A stretch of 64,000 nt of DNA from Acinetobacter pittii (GCF_034064985.1 NZ_CP139249.1:434001-498000); one strand, 5' to 3'; numbered from the stretch's first letter, positions 28,192-38,076 are shown. The notes: generated from the letters alone by a model not told the origin. Translations and numbers: made by a program.

Positions 28192-28956
28192 TTACAGCGT
28201 TAAAGGAGCTGAAACCTGCACTTGATCACCCACTCTGTAATGCTCAAGTAAAATATTAGCTACCGAAAACTCAGTATGGTTTTCTTCAGGCTGAACATCG
28301 AAGTGATATGAGTTATTTTCTTGTGCTTCTGTAAATTTAAAAGCTTTCGGTTGTTCAAGCTGTTGCTCTGGAACTTGTACTTTAACTGAAATAAAAGCAT
28401 TGGCTGGACCAGTTAATACGTCCTCATGGTCAGTTGCTTTTAAAGTGAAACGTTTGCCAGATTCAAGAGGATCAATTTGAGTAATCTCAAATGAGCGCCA
28501 ACCAGCCCATCCACCTTTTAAGCTCTCAAGTTGTTCATACTTTTGTTTTTCAACTCCAATCAAGATATCAGCCAACTGTAAGTATGCTTGTTTCCACGCT
28601 TCAATAAGCTCTGATTCGAATGGCACATTAAGTACTTCACTAATTGAATGAAGTAAATTGTCACCAACAATTGCATATTGATCAGGCTGAATATCTAAGC
28701 TCACGTGTTTAGTGGTAATGCGTTCTACTGCTTTAGCGAGCACGGTAGGGTTCTCAATATTTTCTGCATAAGCAAGCACAGCAGCTGCAAGAGCACGTGG
28801 CTGACGTAAGCTGGTTTGGTCATCTAAATTGAAAACATTTTTTAATTCGGGATTGTTATTAAGCATGCGCTTATAAAAGTATGTAGTCAGCGTAACGCCG
28901 TGTTCACGTAAAACAGGTACGGTAGATTTAACAAGTTCAATTTGTTGTGGAGTCAT
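28192..28956 (-). CDS. Short flavohemoglobin-like globin lacking the reductase NAD domain
   Basis: 254 aa. Residues 1-140 align with the Hmp globin: Tyr28, Gln52, proximal His84, Tyr94 and the Glu136 region match E. coli Tyr29, Gln53, His85, Tyr95 and Glu135. Residues 150-254 resemble the Hmp FAD domain (GGWAGWRSFEI, later VGDQVQVSAPLTL), but the flavin motif R-x-Y-S-x-T has become KAFKFT and PGQY has become PANA. The protein stops where Hmp (396 aa) would continue into its NAD(P)H domain. No remnant of that domain lies downstream. It is therefore likely a NO dioxygenase or NO scavenger needing another reductase, or a sensor-type globin. Confidence 0.8.
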   Translation of the reverse strand: MTPQQIELVKSTVPVLREHGVTLTTYFYKRMLNNNPELKNVFNLDDQTSLRQPRALAAAVLAYAENIENPTVLAKAVERITTKHVSLDIQPDQYAIVGDNLLHSISEVLNVPFESELIEAWKQAYLQLADILIGVEKQKYEQLESLKGGWAGWRSFEITQIDPLESGKRFTLKATDHEDVLTGPANAFISVKVQVPEQQLEQPKAFKFTEAQENNSYHFDVQPEENHTEFSVANILLEHYRVGDQVQVSAPLTL

Positions 28957-28983
28957 GGCTAGACCTTATTTATCTGGCTATAT

Positions 28984-29006
28984 AAGATGTATTTAAAATA
29001 CATCTT
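28984..29006 (-). promoter_or_regulatory. NsrR-type operator (perfect 23-bp palindrome)
   Basis: Half-site AAGATGTATTT, a central A, then its exact complement AAATACATCTT: an 11-1-11 palindrome that matches the enterobacterial NsrR consensus half AAGATGCYTTT. It ends 28 bp upstream of the globin ATG, overlapping the expected promoter; TATATAG follows it on the minus strand. Confidence 0.88.
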
Positions 29007-29043
29007 TAAAAAATTAATGGCAATAACTTTTTCCTAAAAAACC

Positions 29044-29076
29044 ATAAAAAAATTAGGGGATATAAAATCCCCTAGT
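29044..29076 (-). terminator. Terminator of the HerA/YjgR-like gene
   Basis: AGGGGAT/ATCCCCT stem (29055-29061 with 29067-29073), followed on the minus strand by a seven-T run. Confidence 0.85.
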
Positions 29077-29102
29077 ATTAACACAGTTTTATTAAAATTT
29101 TT

Positions 29103-30650
29103 TTATTTTCCAAATAAAGAACCAAGTAGGCCTCGTACGAGTTTTTGGCCTGTACTTCCTCCTAAACTGCGCGCTGCACTTTTTGCAAAAGTTCCAACAA
29201 TGTCTTGGGTGAGCTTGGCTCTCTCACGTGCTGCTCGTTCTTCTTCTTTTAATTGTTCACGTGCCAACCTTTCTTGCTCTTTAGCTTGTTGTTTGGCTAA
29301 AGTTTCTTGTTCTTTTGCTTGTTGTTTTGCAAGTTCGGCGTCTTGCTGCTGTTGTTCGCGTTCAGCAACTTTATTTTGTAGCATTTCATAGGCACTATCA
29401 CGATCTACAGCTTGTTCATATACACCAGCAATAATACTTTGCGAGATGAGTGTCTGGCGCTCTTCGGGAGTGATTGGTGTAAATGCAGAGTACGGAGGCA
29501 TGACCCAACCGCGTTCTACAATTTGTGGAGTACCTTGCTCATCTAGGCAACTAATGAGGGCCTCACCAACACCAAGTTCCGTAATTGCTTCATCAACTTT
29601 AAAGTTTGGATTAGCTCGGAAAGTATCTGCTGCAGTTTTTACCGCCTTTTGATCTTTAGGGGTAAATGCACGTAGGGCATGTTGAACGCGATTACCAAGT
29701 TGACCCAGAACACTTTCAGGTAAATCGAGTGGGTTTTGAGTAATAAAGTAGATACCCACCCCTTTGGAGCGGATTAAACGTACCACTTGTTCAATCTTGT
29801 CTTGTAGAGCTTGGCTGGCATTATCAAATAACAAGTGAGCTTCATCAAAGAAAAACACGAGTTTAGGCTTATCCATATCACCGACTTCTGGTAGTTGTTC
29901 AAATAACTCTGAAAGCATCCATAAGAGGAAAGTGGCGTATAACTTAGGCGTATTCATGAGCTTGTCAGCCGCAAGAATATTAATGTAGCCATGCCCATTT
30001 GCATCGGTTTGAATAAAATCTAAAATATTTAAAGCAGGTTCGCCGAAAAATTGCTCTCCACCTTGATCGGCAAGGGCTAGTAAATTGCGCTGAATAGCGC
30101 CTAGGCTTGCTGGAGATAAATTGCCATATTCAGCTTTAAATTCGGCTGTATGTTCGCTAACAAACGTAATCATGGCTTTTAAGTCTTTAAAGTCGACTAA
30201 TAGTAGACCTTGGTCATCTGCAATGCGGAATACAGCAGATAGCACACCCTCTTGGGTGTCGTTTAAATTGAGCATGCGGGCCAACAAAATTGGCCCAATT
30301 TCAGAAATAGTGGTTCGGATAGGGTGACCTTGCTGACCAAATAAATCCCAAAAAACAACTGGATTGGCTGCAAAAGGGACACTATCGATTTGTAAAAGTT
30401 TTAAGCGTTCATTAAATTTATCAGAAGCTTCACCAGCTTTTGCAAGACTCGAAACATCACCTTTAGCATCGGCAAGAAATACTGGTACACCAATTCGAGA
30501 GAAACTCTCCGCTAGAACTTTTAACGTAACTGTTTTACCTGTACCCGTGGCGCCTGCAATAAGTCCATGGCGGTTAGCAAACTGGGAAAGTAAAACAATT
30601 TCTTTAGATGTGTCATTAATATTTTTAGCAATAACAATCGGTGTACCCAT
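29103..30650 (-). CDS. HerA/YjgR-type ATPase (DUF853 family)
   Basis: 515 aa. Walker A GATGTGKT at residues 33-40, Walker B-like [15 protein letters not shown] near 265, and a sensor region [12 protein letters not shown] near 300 place it in the HerA/FtsK superfamily beside E. coli YjgR (500 aa). The C-terminal part (about 425-480) is a long Gln/Glu/Lys/Ala-rich coiled coil, ending in a Gly-rich tail. Physiological role unknown; no nuclease partner such as NurA is adjacent. Confidence 0.88.
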   Translation of the reverse strand: MGTPIVIAKNINDTSKEIVLLSQFANRHGLIAGATGTGKTVTLKVLAESFSRIGVPVFLADAKGDVSSLAKAGEASDKFNERLKLLQIDSVPFAANPVVFWDLFGQQGHPIRTTISEIGPILLARMLNLNDTQEGVLSAVFRIADDQGLLLVDFKDLKAMITFVSEHTAEFKAEYGNLSPASLGAIQRNLLALADQGGEQFFGEPALNILDFIQTDANGHGYINILAADKLMNTPKLYATFLLWMLSELFEQLPEVGDMDKPKLVFFFDEAHLLFDNASQALQDKIEQVVRLIRSKGVGIYFITQNPLDLPESVLGQLGNRVQHALRAFTPKDQKAVKTAADTFRANPNFKVDEAITELGVGEALISCLDEQGTPQIVERGWVMPPYSAFTPITPEERQTLISQSIIAGVYEQAVDRDSAYEMLQNKVAEREQQQQDAELAKQQAKEQETLAKQQAKEQERLAREQLKEEERAARERAKLTQDIVGTFAKSAARSLGGSTGQKLVRGLLGSLFGK

Positions 30651-30693
30651 ATATTTTTATCCTGTGGTTCGAGTCACTATGGTCTTGTCGTTT

Positions 30694-31884
30694 TTACAGT
30701 TGTTTCAGTGCATTTTCGATATCTTGTATTAAATCTTGTGGATCTTCTAGTCCTATACAGAAGCGAACCAATAATCCTTGTTGTAAATGTGTATTTTGAA
30801 GTTTTCGCATCATTTTTAAATCATAAAGCATAATTAGGCTAACTGGACCTCCCCAGCTAAAACCGAGTTTAAATAAAGCTAATGCATCGCAGAAACGACG
30901 TACTGCTTTAATGTCATATTCAGTTTTAAAAATGACACTGACTAAGCCAGCACTTTGACCAGTTGTGCATATTTCTTGCCAGTATTGATGGCCTGGCGAG
31001 GATTCATCACTTGGGTGTAGAACTTGTGTAAATTGAGGCTGGTTCTTTAGCCATTTAAGGAGAGTGTGAGCATTGGCTGACTGTTTTTCATAGCGTAAAG
31101 ACATATGAGCTAGGCTACGTTGGATCTGAGCTGCATCGTCTCCCGAAACTGCAATACCTAAAATGGCATGCGTACGAAATAGGCGGTGATGCAGTTTTTC
31201 ATCACGAGTTACAATGCTGCCCATTAAGATGTCACCACCACCGCTCGGATATTTAGTGAGTGCATGAATAGTTAAGTCGACTGACAGATGTTCATCAGAA
31301 AAATTAAAAGCATTAAATGCAAGTCCAGCTCCCCAAGTGTTATCTAGGGCTGTTAATACACTATGGTCTTTAGCTTTTTTGACTAGACTTTTAAGATCGG
31401 GGAATTCTAAAGTAACGGAGCCAGCAGCCTCTAGCCATAGCAGTTTACTTCTTTCGGTGGGTTGAAAGCTTGCAGCGTCAATGGGGTTATATACTTTAAC
31501 GATAATGCCATATTGACTTTGTAGATAAGTTAAATGTTCTAGATTTGGTCCGTAAATATTATCTGGAACCCATACTTCGTCATTGGTGCTTAAAAATGCT
31601 GAGTTCACAATATTAATTGCTGATAAACCGCTAGGTGCAAGCAAACAATGCAACCCACCTTCAATTTGCGCAATATTGTCGCCTAAAGTGAAGGTAGTAG
31701 GGGTGCCATGTGTTCCATAACTATAGTCATAAGGGTCAGTCCAATGACGATCAAAAAGGTGCGAAGTTGATTTAAAAATAATAGTTGATGCGCGAAATAA
31801 GGGAGGTTGCACTGTTTCAATGAATTGCGGAGCCTTTCTTGGGGCATGAATGAGGCGAGTCTGAAAATCGTTATGCTTTTTCAT
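30694..31884 (-). CDS. metC: Cystathionine beta-lyase-like PLP enzyme
   Basis: 396 aa, Cys/Met-metabolism fold type I PLP enzyme. The PLP Lys lies in HALTKYPSGGGD near residue 211; the Asp pairing with the pyridine ring is in LDNTWGAG near 182; the phosphate-binding loop is APSGLSAINIV near 86. It probably converts cystathionine to homocysteine, pyruvate and ammonia. Gamma-lyase or other sulfur-lyase activity is possible. 43 bp separate it from the ATPase gene downstream on the same strand. Confidence 0.82.
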   Translation of the reverse strand: MKKHNDFQTRLIHAPRKAPQFIETVQPPLFRASTIIFKSTSHLFDRHWTDPYDYSYGTHGTPTTFTLGDNIAQIEGGLHCLLAPSGLSAINIVNSAFLSTNDEVWVPDNIYGPNLEHLTYLQSQYGIIVKVYNPIDAASFQPTERSKLLWLEAAGSVTLEFPDLKSLVKKAKDHSVLTALDNTWGAGLAFNAFNFSDEHLSVDLTIHALTKYPSGGGDILMGSIVTRDEKLHHRLFRTHAILGIAVSGDDAAQIQRSLAHMSLRYEKQSANAHTLLKWLKNQPQFTQVLHPSDESSPGHQYWQEICTTGQSAGLVSVIFKTEYDIKAVRRFCDALALFKLGFSWGGPVSLIMLYDLKMMRKLQNTHLQQGLLVRFCIGLEDPQDLIQDIENALKQL

Positions 31885-32052
31885 AGTGCGTTGTGTTTTA
31901 AATGATAAAGTTAGATTAAGAGAAATTTAAACTCTTCGCTAGATTTATAAAGTTTTGTAAGACGTTTCGTTACAGTAGGCCCATAAAACAAAAACTTGGC
32001 TTTATTTTTGCAAAGACCACTACAACATTCTAACAACAATAGGTTTAAGCGC

Positions 32053-32781
32053 ATGAAGTCGCATTTAAGAGTTCATTATTTTCAACATATCGCAGGTGAA
32101 GGTTTTGGGAGTTGTTATTCATTTTTAAAAGCTCATCATGCGACTATTAGTTCTACGGAATTTTTTGCACTTCCGGTCGATCGGTCACTTGAAATAGAAG
32201 CTTTGCCCCAAATAGACGAGGTTGATTTGTTACTAGTCATGGGTGGCACCATGAGTGTAAATGATGAAGCGAATTATCCATGGCTTAAGATAGAGAAAAG
32301 ATGGTTGCGCCGATATTTAGCAGCAGGAAAGCCTGCTATAGGACTCTGCTTGGGCGGGCAGCTAATCGCTAATGCATTAGGAGCAGCCGTCAGCCGTAAT
32401 CGCTATCAGGAACTTGGGTGGTCGACAGTTCAGAGAGTTGCAAATTTACCCCAAGACAGCTTTCCATTGCCTGAAAAAATAAAGGTAATGCAGTGGCATA
32501 GTGAAACTTTTGAAATACCTAAAGGGGCTATACACTTAGCTGAGAGCGCGGCATGTCGTAATCAGATGTACCAGATTGGAAAGAATGTATTGGGTTTTCA
32601 ATTTCATCCGGAAATGACACCGGCGACATTAGAACTCTTGCTTGAAAATGAAGAAGAGCTATCTATTTTTAATGGAGAATATGTTCAATCTCCGAGAGAA
32701 CTACACTATTCGGAAGCGCAAAAATTTGAACAAGGCAATCAACTCTTAAATAAAGCAATTGAATTTGTCATAAATGCATAG
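32053..32781 (+). CDS. Class I glutamine amidotransferase-like protein
   Basis: 242 aa from ATG 32053 (MKSHLRVHYFQH). The nucleophile elbow GLCLGGQL (Cys near residue 99) and the catalytic His-x-Glu in FQFHPEMT (near 185) are present, so the triad is intact. It stands alone, without a fused synthetase, as in the GuaA-like/YfeJ group. The acceptor substrate is unknown. Divergent from metC. Confidence 0.85.
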   Translation: MKSHLRVHYFQHIAGEGFGSCYSFLKAHHATISSTEFFALPVDRSLEIEALPQIDEVDLLLVMGGTMSVNDEANYPWLKIEKRWLRRYLAAGKPAIGLCLGGQLIANALGAAVSRNRYQELGWSTVQRVANLPQDSFPLPEKIKVMQWHSETFEIPKGAIHLAESAACRNQMYQIGKNVLGFQFHPEMTPATLELLLENEEELSIFNGEYVQSPRELHYSEAQKFEQGNQLLNKAIEFVINA

Positions 32782-32837
32782 ATGAGTTGCCAATGCTCAG
32801 TTAAAGCAGGTTTTGAGCAAAAAATAGAAAAAGAGAA

Positions 32838-32866
32838 TTGCATAAGACTTAAACAATCGTTATAAT
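32838..32866 (+). promoter_or_regulatory. Promoter of the S10 operon
   Basis: TTGCAT (32838-32843), a 17-bp spacer, then consensus TATAAT (32861-32866), followed by a GC-rich discriminator GGGCG. The discriminator is typical of stringently controlled ribosomal promoters. The predicted leader is about 160 nt. Confidence 0.85.
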
Positions 32867-32888
32867 GGGCGACCCTCAAAAGGAGGGG

Positions 32889-32998
32889 CATTTACTGCGA
32901 AGAAAGTAGTAAATGTGCATTACAGTCGTGGCATCGATCATGACCTTAGTGATTTTCACTGCCTTTGACACTTACCAATGGGTGAGATGCGTCAAAGG
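32889..32998 (+). promoter_or_regulatory. S10 leader hairpins
   Basis: Hairpin one: CATTTACT and AGTAAATG arms (about 32889-32915). Hairpin two: CCTTTGAC with GTCAAAGG (32962-32969 with 32991-32998), continued by CTTACC/GGTGAG inside. In E. coli L4 regulates this operon through its leader; whether this leader does the same is inference. Confidence 0.6.
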
Positions 32999-33033
32999 TG
33001 ATTCTTTATATGTTTGGCTTGGAGTTTACTGGT

Positions 33034-33345
33034 ATGTCTAACCAGAGAATTCGTATCCGTTTGAAGTCTTTTGATCATCGTCTGATTGATCAATCAGCTC
33101 AAGAGATCGTAGAAACCGCTAAGCGTACTGGCGCACAAGTTTGTGGTCCAATTCCGATGCCTACTCGCATCGAACGCTTCAACGTTCTTACTTCACCGCA
33201 CGTTAACAAAGATGCGCGTGATCAGTACGAAATCCGCACTTATAAACGTTTGATCGACATCGTTCAACCTACAGATAAAACTGTTGATGCATTGATGAAA
33301 TTAGATCTTGCGGCTGGTGTTGATGTTCAGATCGCTTTGGGTTAA
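33034..33345 (+). CDS. rpsJ: 30S ribosomal protein S10
   Basis: First gene of the S10 operon; 103 aa, identical in length to E. coli S10 (NusE), which also joins antitermination complexes. ATG 33034 gives [15 protein letters not shown], the family start; the frame is open 12 codons further upstream, within the leader. The conserved PTRIERF segment is present at about residue 42. Confidence 0.98.
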
Positions 33346-33403
33346 GGCTTTCGGTTGATTAACTTCTAAGTTAATTAGGCCGCTTTTTTAGAGGTTTATG
33401 CAC

Positions 33404-34042
33404 ATGGCTATTGGTTTAGTCGGTCGCAAATGTGGTATGACTCGCATCTTTACAGATGCAGGTGTTTCTGTACCTGTTACAGTCATCGAAGTCGATCCAA
33501 ACCGCATTACGCAAATCAAAACACTTGAAACTGATGGTTATCAAGCTGTTCAAGTAACTACTGGTGAACGTCGCGAATCTCGCGTAACTAACGCTCAAAA
33601 AGGTCACTTTGCGAAAGCTGGTGTTGCTGCTGGTCGTTTAGTTAAAGAGTTCCGTGTTACTGAAGCTGAGCTTGAAGGTCGTGAAGTTGGCGGCACTATT
33701 GGCGTTGATTTGTTCACAGTTGGTCAAGTAGTTGACGTAACTGGTCAATCAAAAGGTAAAGGTTTCCAAGGTGGTGTTAAACGTTGGAACTTCCGTACCC
33801 AAGACGCTACACACGGTAACTCAGTTTCTCACCGTGTATTAGGTTCTACAGGTCAAAACCAAACTCCTGGACGCGTGTTCAAAGGCAAGAAAATGGCTGG
33901 TCACTTAGGTGATGAACGCGTAACAGTACAAGGTCTTGAAATCGTATCTATTGACGCTGAACGTTCTGTTTTAGTTGTTAAAGGTGCAATTCCTGGTGCA
34001 ACTGGCGGCGACGTGATTGTACGTCCTACCATCAAGGCCTGA
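33404..34042 (+). CDS. rplC: 50S ribosomal protein L3
   Basis: 212 aa (E. coli 209). Binds near the 3' end of 23S rRNA; early assembly protein. [16 protein letters not shown] start. ATG 33404 is 9 nt after GAGG (33391-33394); an ATG two codons earlier is too close. The central Gln region ([18 protein letters not shown]) sits near the peptidyl-transferase loop. A 58-bp gap separates it from rpsJ. Confidence 0.98.
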   Translation: MAIGLVGRKCGMTRIFTDAGVSVPVTVIEVDPNRITQIKTLETDGYQAVQVTTGERRESRVTNAQKGHFAKAGVAAGRLVKEFRVTEAELEGREVGGTIGVDLFTVGQVVDVTGQSKGKGFQGGVKRWNFRTQDATHGNSVSHRVLGSTGQNQTPGRVFKGKKMAGHLGDERVTVQGLEIVSIDAERSVLVVKGAIPGATGGDVIVRPTIKA

Positions 34043-34053
34043 GGGGAAATACC

Positions 34054-34656
34054 GTGAATTTGAAAACTGTTTCCGGCTCTGCTGTTGAATTGTCTGAAGT
34101 TGCTTTCGGACGTGAATTTAACGAAGCTCTTGTACACCAAGTTGTTACTGCTTACTTAGCAGGTGGTCGTCAAGGTACTCGTGCTCAGAAATCACGTGCA
34201 GACGTTTCTGGCGGTGGTAAAAAGCCATTCCGTCAAAAAGGTACTGGCCGTGCTCGTGCGGGTTCTATTCGTAGCCCTATCTGGGTTGGCGGTGGTAAAA
34301 CTTTTGCTGCTCGTCCACAAGATTGGTCTCAAAAAGTAAACCGTAAAATGTACCGCGGTGCAATGCAATGTATCTTAGCTGAACTTGTTCGCCAAGATCG
34401 TCTTGTATTGGTTGAAGAGTTTGCTGTTGCAGCTCCAAAAACTAAAGAGTTGCTTGCAAAACTTAACGACTTAAATGCTGCTCGTGCATTAATCGTTACT
34501 GACGCTGTAGATGAGAACTTATATCTTGCAGCACGCAACCTTCCGCATGTAGATGTGGTAGATGCAACTGCAATCGATCCTGTAAGCTTGATCGCGTTTG
34601 ATAAAGTTGTGATGTCTGTAGCTGCTGCTAAGAAAATTGAGGTAGAACTCGGATGA
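34054..34656 (+). CDS. rplD: 50S ribosomal protein L4
   Basis: 200 aa (E. coli 201), GTG start after GAGGGGAAA. The tunnel-lining loop is visible as [20 protein letters not shown] around residue 58. In E. coli L4 is the autogenous repressor of this operon. The stop overlaps the rplW start (ATGA). Confidence 0.98.
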   Translation: MNLKTVSGSAVELSEVAFGREFNEALVHQVVTAYLAGGRQGTRAQKSRADVSGGGKKPFRQKGTGRARAGSIRSPIWVGGGKTFAARPQDWSQKVNRKMYRGAMQCILAELVRQDRLVLVEEFAVAAPKTKELLAKLNDLNAARALIVTDAVDENLYLAARNLPHVDVVDATAIDPVSLIAFDKVVMSVAAAKKIEVELG

Positions 34657-34973
34657 ACAACGAACGTATCTATCAAGTCCTTAAAGGACCAGTCTTCTCA
34701 GAAAAGGCACAAGTTTTAGGTGATACTGTTGGTGTTCAAGTATTTAAAGTAGACATCAATGCTACTAAGCTTGAAATCAAAAAAGCAGTTGAAAAACTTT
34801 TTGGTGTAGAAGTTGTTAAAGTTAACACAACTATTACTAAAGGTAAGACTAAGCGCTTTGGTCGTACATTAGGACGCCGTTCTGATGTTAAAAAAGCATA
34901 CGTCACCCTGAAAGCCGGCCAAGATGTTGAAATGGCTGACTTGGGCGATACCGCTGAAAGCGCAGCGGAATAA
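34653..34973 (+). CDS. rplW: 50S ribosomal protein L23
   Basis: 106 aa (E. coli 100). Sits at the tunnel exit, the docking site for trigger factor and SRP. Conserved [15 protein letters not shown] segment near residue 59. The C-terminus carries a few extra acidic and Ala residues (DTAESAAE). Coupled to rplD by a 4-bp overlap. Confidence 0.98.
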   Translation: MNNERIYQVLKGPVFSEKAQVLGDTVGVQVFKVDINATKLEIKKAVEKLFGVEVVKVNTTITKGKTKRFGRTLGRRSDVKKAYVTLKAGQDVEMADLGDTAESAAE

Positions 34974-34984
34974 GGACGAAAATT

Positions 34985-35809
34985 ATGCCGATTCAAAAAT
35001 GTAAGCCAACGTCTCCAGGACGTCGCTTTGTAGAGAAAGTGGTTCATGACCATCTTCACAAAGGCGCGCCTTACGCACCGTTGGTTGAAGCTAAAAAACG
35101 TACTGGTGGTCGTAATAACAACGGTCACATTACTACTCGTCACGTTGGTGGTGGTCATAAACAACACTACCGTATCGTTGACTTTAAACGTAACAAAGAC
35201 AGCATCCCAGCTGTTGTAGAGCGTATTGAATACGATCCAAACCGTACAGCACATATTGCTTTGTTGAAATATGCTGACGGTGAGCGTCGTTATATCATTG
35301 CACCTAAAGGCTTACGTGCTGGCGATAAAGTACAATCTGGTAACGATGCTCCAATTCGTCCAGGTAACTGCTTGCCACTTCGTAATATGCCGATCGGTTC
35401 TACACTTCATAACGTTGAACTTAAAATTGGTAAGGGTGCGCAATTAGCGCGTTCTGCTGGTGCTTCTGTTCAGTTATTGGGTCGTGATGGTTCTTACGCA
35501 ATTATTCGTCTTCGTTCAGGCGAAATGCGTAAAGTACATGTTGAATGCCGCGCTGTAATTGGTGAAGTTTCTAACCAAGAAAACAACCTTCGTTCATTGG
35601 GTAAAGCTGGTGCTTCACGCTGGCGTGGTGTTCGTCCTACCGTACGTGGTATGGCGATGAACCCAATTGATCACCCGCATGGTGGTGGTGAAGGGCGTAA
35701 CAAAGGTATTCAACCTGTAAGCCCATGGGGTCAAAAAGCTAAAGGGTACAAGACACGTACCAATAAGCGTACGACTAAGATGATTATTCGCGACCGTCGC
35801 GTCAAGTAA
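34985..35809 (+). CDS. rplB: 50S ribosomal protein L2
   Basis: 274 aa (E. coli 273). Required for subunit joining and peptidyl transfer; the functionally important His lies in [14 protein letters not shown] near residue 230. An 11-nt gap after rplW contains AAGGA. Confidence 0.98.
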   Translation: MPIQKCKPTSPGRRFVEKVVHDHLHKGAPYAPLVEAKKRTGGRNNNGHITTRHVGGGHKQHYRIVDFKRNKDSIPAVVERIEYDPNRTAHIALLKYADGERRYIIAPKGLRAGDKVQSGNDAPIRPGNCLPLRNMPIGSTLHNVELKIGKGAQLARSAGASVQLLGRDGSYAIIRLRSGEMRKVHVECRAVIGEVSNQENNLRSLGKAGASRWRGVRPTVRGMAMNPIDHPHGGGEGRNKGIQPVSPWGQKAKGYKTRTNKRTTKMIIRDRRVK

Positions 35810-35822
35810 AGGAATCTGACTA

Positions 35823-36098
35823 ATGCCTCGTTCTCTGAAAAAAGGCCCATTCGTCGATGCGCACTTGTTCGCTAAGGTTGAAGCGGCTGTTGCTAGTAAC
35901 TCTCGCAAGCCGATTAAAACTTGGTCTCGTCGTTCGATGATCCTTCCAGATTTTGTTGGTTTAACAATTTCTGTTCATAATGGTCGTAACCACGTTCCAG
36001 TAATTGTTACTGAGCATATGGTTGGTCATAAACTCGGTGAATTCGCGCCAACTCGTACCTATCGTGGTCACGGTGTTGACAAGAAATCTAAACGTTAA
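35823..36098 (+). CDS. rpsS: 30S ribosomal protein S19
   Basis: 91 aa (E. coli 92). Head protein that forms a complex with S13 at the subunit bridge. Starts [12 protein letters not shown]; the conserved [13 protein letters not shown]-terminus is intact. AAGGA precedes the start. Confidence 0.98.
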
Positions 36099-36109
36099 TA
36101 GGTGTCATG

Positions 36110-36439
36110 ATGGAAGTAACTGCTAAATTACGCGGTGCCGCTATCTCGGCACAGAAAGCACGTTTGGTTGCAGATCTTATTCGCGGCAAATCTGTTGCGC
36201 ATGCTTTAAATATCTTAAACTTCAGCAACAAAAAAGCTGCTGTTTTAGTGAAAAAAGCATTGGAATCTGCGATTGCAAACGCTGAACACAATAACAGTTT
36301 AGATGTTGACGATCTTAAAGTATCTACGATTTACGTTGACGAAGGCATGAGCCTTAAACGTATTATGCCACGTGCTAAAGGCCGTGCAGATCGTATTACT
36401 AAGCGTACTTGTCACATCACCGTTAAGGTAGGGGTTTGA
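36110..36439 (+). CDS. rplV: 50S ribosomal protein L22
   Basis: 109 aa (E. coli 110). Lines the exit tunnel; its hairpin loop ([20 protein letters not shown], residues about 84-103) is a known macrolide-resistance region and looks wild type. I choose ATG 36110 over the adjacent ATG 36107 because AGGTG (36100-36104) is then 5 nt away. Confidence 0.97.
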
Positions 36440-36440
36440 T

Positions 36441-37193
36441 ATGGGTCAGAAGGTTCATCCAATCGGTATCCGCCTAGGTGTTGTGAAACGTCATAACGCT
36501 AACTGGTATGCGAATCCGAAACAATACGCTGAATACTTGCTTAAAGATCTTCAAGTTCGTGAGTTTTTAACTAAAAAACTTAAGAATGCGATGGTAAGCA
36601 ATATTCTTATCGAGCGTCCATCAGGCGCTGCTAAAGTAACTATTAGCACAGCTCGTCCTGGTATCGTAATCGGTAAAAAAGGCGAAGATATTGAGAAATT
36701 ACAGCGCGAACTTACCAGCATTATGGGTGTTCCTGCGCAAGTAAGTATCAACGAAATTGATCGCCCAGACTTAGATGCGCGTTTAGTTGCTGAAGCTATC
36801 GCTTCTCAATTAGAAAAGCGTGTAATGTTCCGTCGTGCTATGAAGCGTGCGGTTCAAAACACTATGCGTGCTGGTGCTAAAGGTATCAAAGTTGAAGTGT
36901 CTGGCCGTTTAGGTGGTGCAGAGATTGCTCGTACAGAATGGTATCGTGAAGGTCGTGTACCTTTACATACGCTACGTGCAGACATTGACTATGCAACTAT
37001 GCGTGCAGAAACAACTTACGGTACGATTGGTGTTAAAGTTTGGATTTTCCGTGGCGAGATTTTAGGTGGCATGAAACAAGTCATGAACCCTGCTCCTGCT
37101 GAAGATCGTCCAGCTAAACGTGGTCGTGGTCGTGGTGAAGGTCAAGAGCGTCGTGGTCGTCGCGGTGACCGTGCTGCTGACAAGGGAGAATAA
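36441..37193 (+). CDS. rpsC: 30S ribosomal protein S3
   Basis: 250 aa, longer than E. coli (233). KH domain motif [14 protein letters not shown] near residue 74. The extra C-terminal tail is Arg/Gly/Glu-rich (about residues 218-245), a short relative of the helicase tail seen earlier in the window. One base separates it from rplV. Confidence 0.98.
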   Translation: MGQKVHPIGIRLGVVKRHNANWYANPKQYAEYLLKDLQVREFLTKKLKNAMVSNILIERPSGAAKVTISTARPGIVIGKKGEDIEKLQRELTSIMGVPAQVSINEIDRPDLDARLVAEAIASQLEKRVMFRRAMKRAVQNTMRAGAKGIKVEVSGRLGGAEIARTEWYREGRVPLHTLRADIDYATMRAETTYGTIGVKVWIFRGEILGGMKQVMNPAPAEDRPAKRGRGRGEGQERRGRRGDRAADKGE

Positions 37194-37196
37194 TCC

Positions 37197-37610
37197 ATGT
37201 TGCAACCTAAACGTACCAAATTCCGTAAGGTGCACAAAGGCCGTAATACTGGTCTAGCGCATCGTGGTAGTACAGTATCATTTGGTTCGATTGCAATTAA
37301 AGCAACTGAACGTGGTCGTATGACTGCTCGTCAGATTGAAGCTGCACGTCGTACTATTAGCCGCCGTATTAAGCGTGGTGGTAAAATCTTTATTCGCGTA
37401 TTCCCGGATAAACCAATTACTCAAAAGCCTCTTGAAGTGCGTATGGGTAAAGGTAAGGGTAGCGTGGAGTACTGGGTTTGCCAGATCCAACCAGGTAAGA
37501 TCCTGTACGAAATTGAAGGTGTGAACGAAGAATTAGCGCGTGAAGCATTTGCTTTAGCTGCTGCTAAACTTCCGTTTAAAACCACTATCGTGACTCGGAC
37601 GGTAATGTAA
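37197..37610 (+). CDS. rplP: 50S ribosomal protein L16
   Basis: 137 aa (E. coli 136). Binds near the A-site tRNA and central protuberance. [19 protein letters not shown] start and PFKTTIVTR near the end are family signatures. Overlaps rpmC by one base. Confidence 0.98.
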   Translation: MLQPKRTKFRKVHKGRNTGLAHRGSTVSFGSIAIKATERGRMTARQIEAARRTISRRIKRGGKIFIRVFPDKPITQKPLEVRMGKGKGSVEYWVCQIQPGKILYEIEGVNEELAREAFALAAAKLPFKTTIVTRTVM

Positions 37611-37807
37611 TGAAAACTAAAGATCTACGTGAAAAATCGGTAGAAGAGTTGAAAGCTTTGCTTGATGAGCAACAGCTTAATCAATTCCGTCTTCGTATGG
37701 CGAAAGCAACTGGTCAGTTGGGTAAATCGCATGAAGTGCAAGTTGCTCGTAAGACAATTGCTCGTATTAAGACACTCCTTACCGAAAAACAGGGGAACGG
37801 ACAATGA
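37610..37807 (+). CDS. rpmC: 50S ribosomal protein L29
   Basis: 65 aa (E. coli 63), a two-helix protein next to L23 at the tunnel exit. [20 protein letters not shown] start. Start and stop codons overlap rplP (TAATG) and rpsQ (ATGA), so translation of the three is coupled. Confidence 0.98.
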
Positions 37808-38061
37808 GTGAAAAAACAGTCCGCACGTTAACCGGCAAAGTAGTAAGCGACAAAATGGACAAGTCTATTGTTGTTCTTATCGAACGCCGCGTTCAACACC
37901 CGTTGTATGGCAAATCAATTCGCCGTTCAACTAAGTTACACGCTCATGATGAGAACAATGTTGCTAAACTTGGCGATGTTGTGACCATTAAAGAAAGCCG
38001 CCCAATTTCTAAAACTAAAGCTTGGACTTTAGTGGAAGTAGTTGAAGCAGCTGCTGAGTAA
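37804..38061 (+). CDS. rpsQ: 30S ribosomal protein S17
   Basis: 85 aa (E. coli 84), OB-fold primary 16S binder. Conserved [17 protein letters not shown] and [12 protein letters not shown]. Last gene of the S10 group; a 92-bp gap with a large hairpin follows before rplN. Confidence 0.98.
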   Translation: MSEKTVRTLTGKVVSDKMDKSIVVLIERRVQHPLYGKSIRRSTKLHAHDENNVAKLGDVVTIKESRPISKTKAWTLVEVVEAAAE

Positions 38062-38076
38062 TTCGACGTTCTTGTT

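Noticed and set aside
28103..28192. Frameshift or nonsense mutation splitting a full Hmp
   Set aside because: I looked for the missing NAD domain downstream of the globin stop. Only 88 bp with a hairpin precede nsrR, so no second half exists, and the FAD motif is also diverged, which a recent mutation would not explain.
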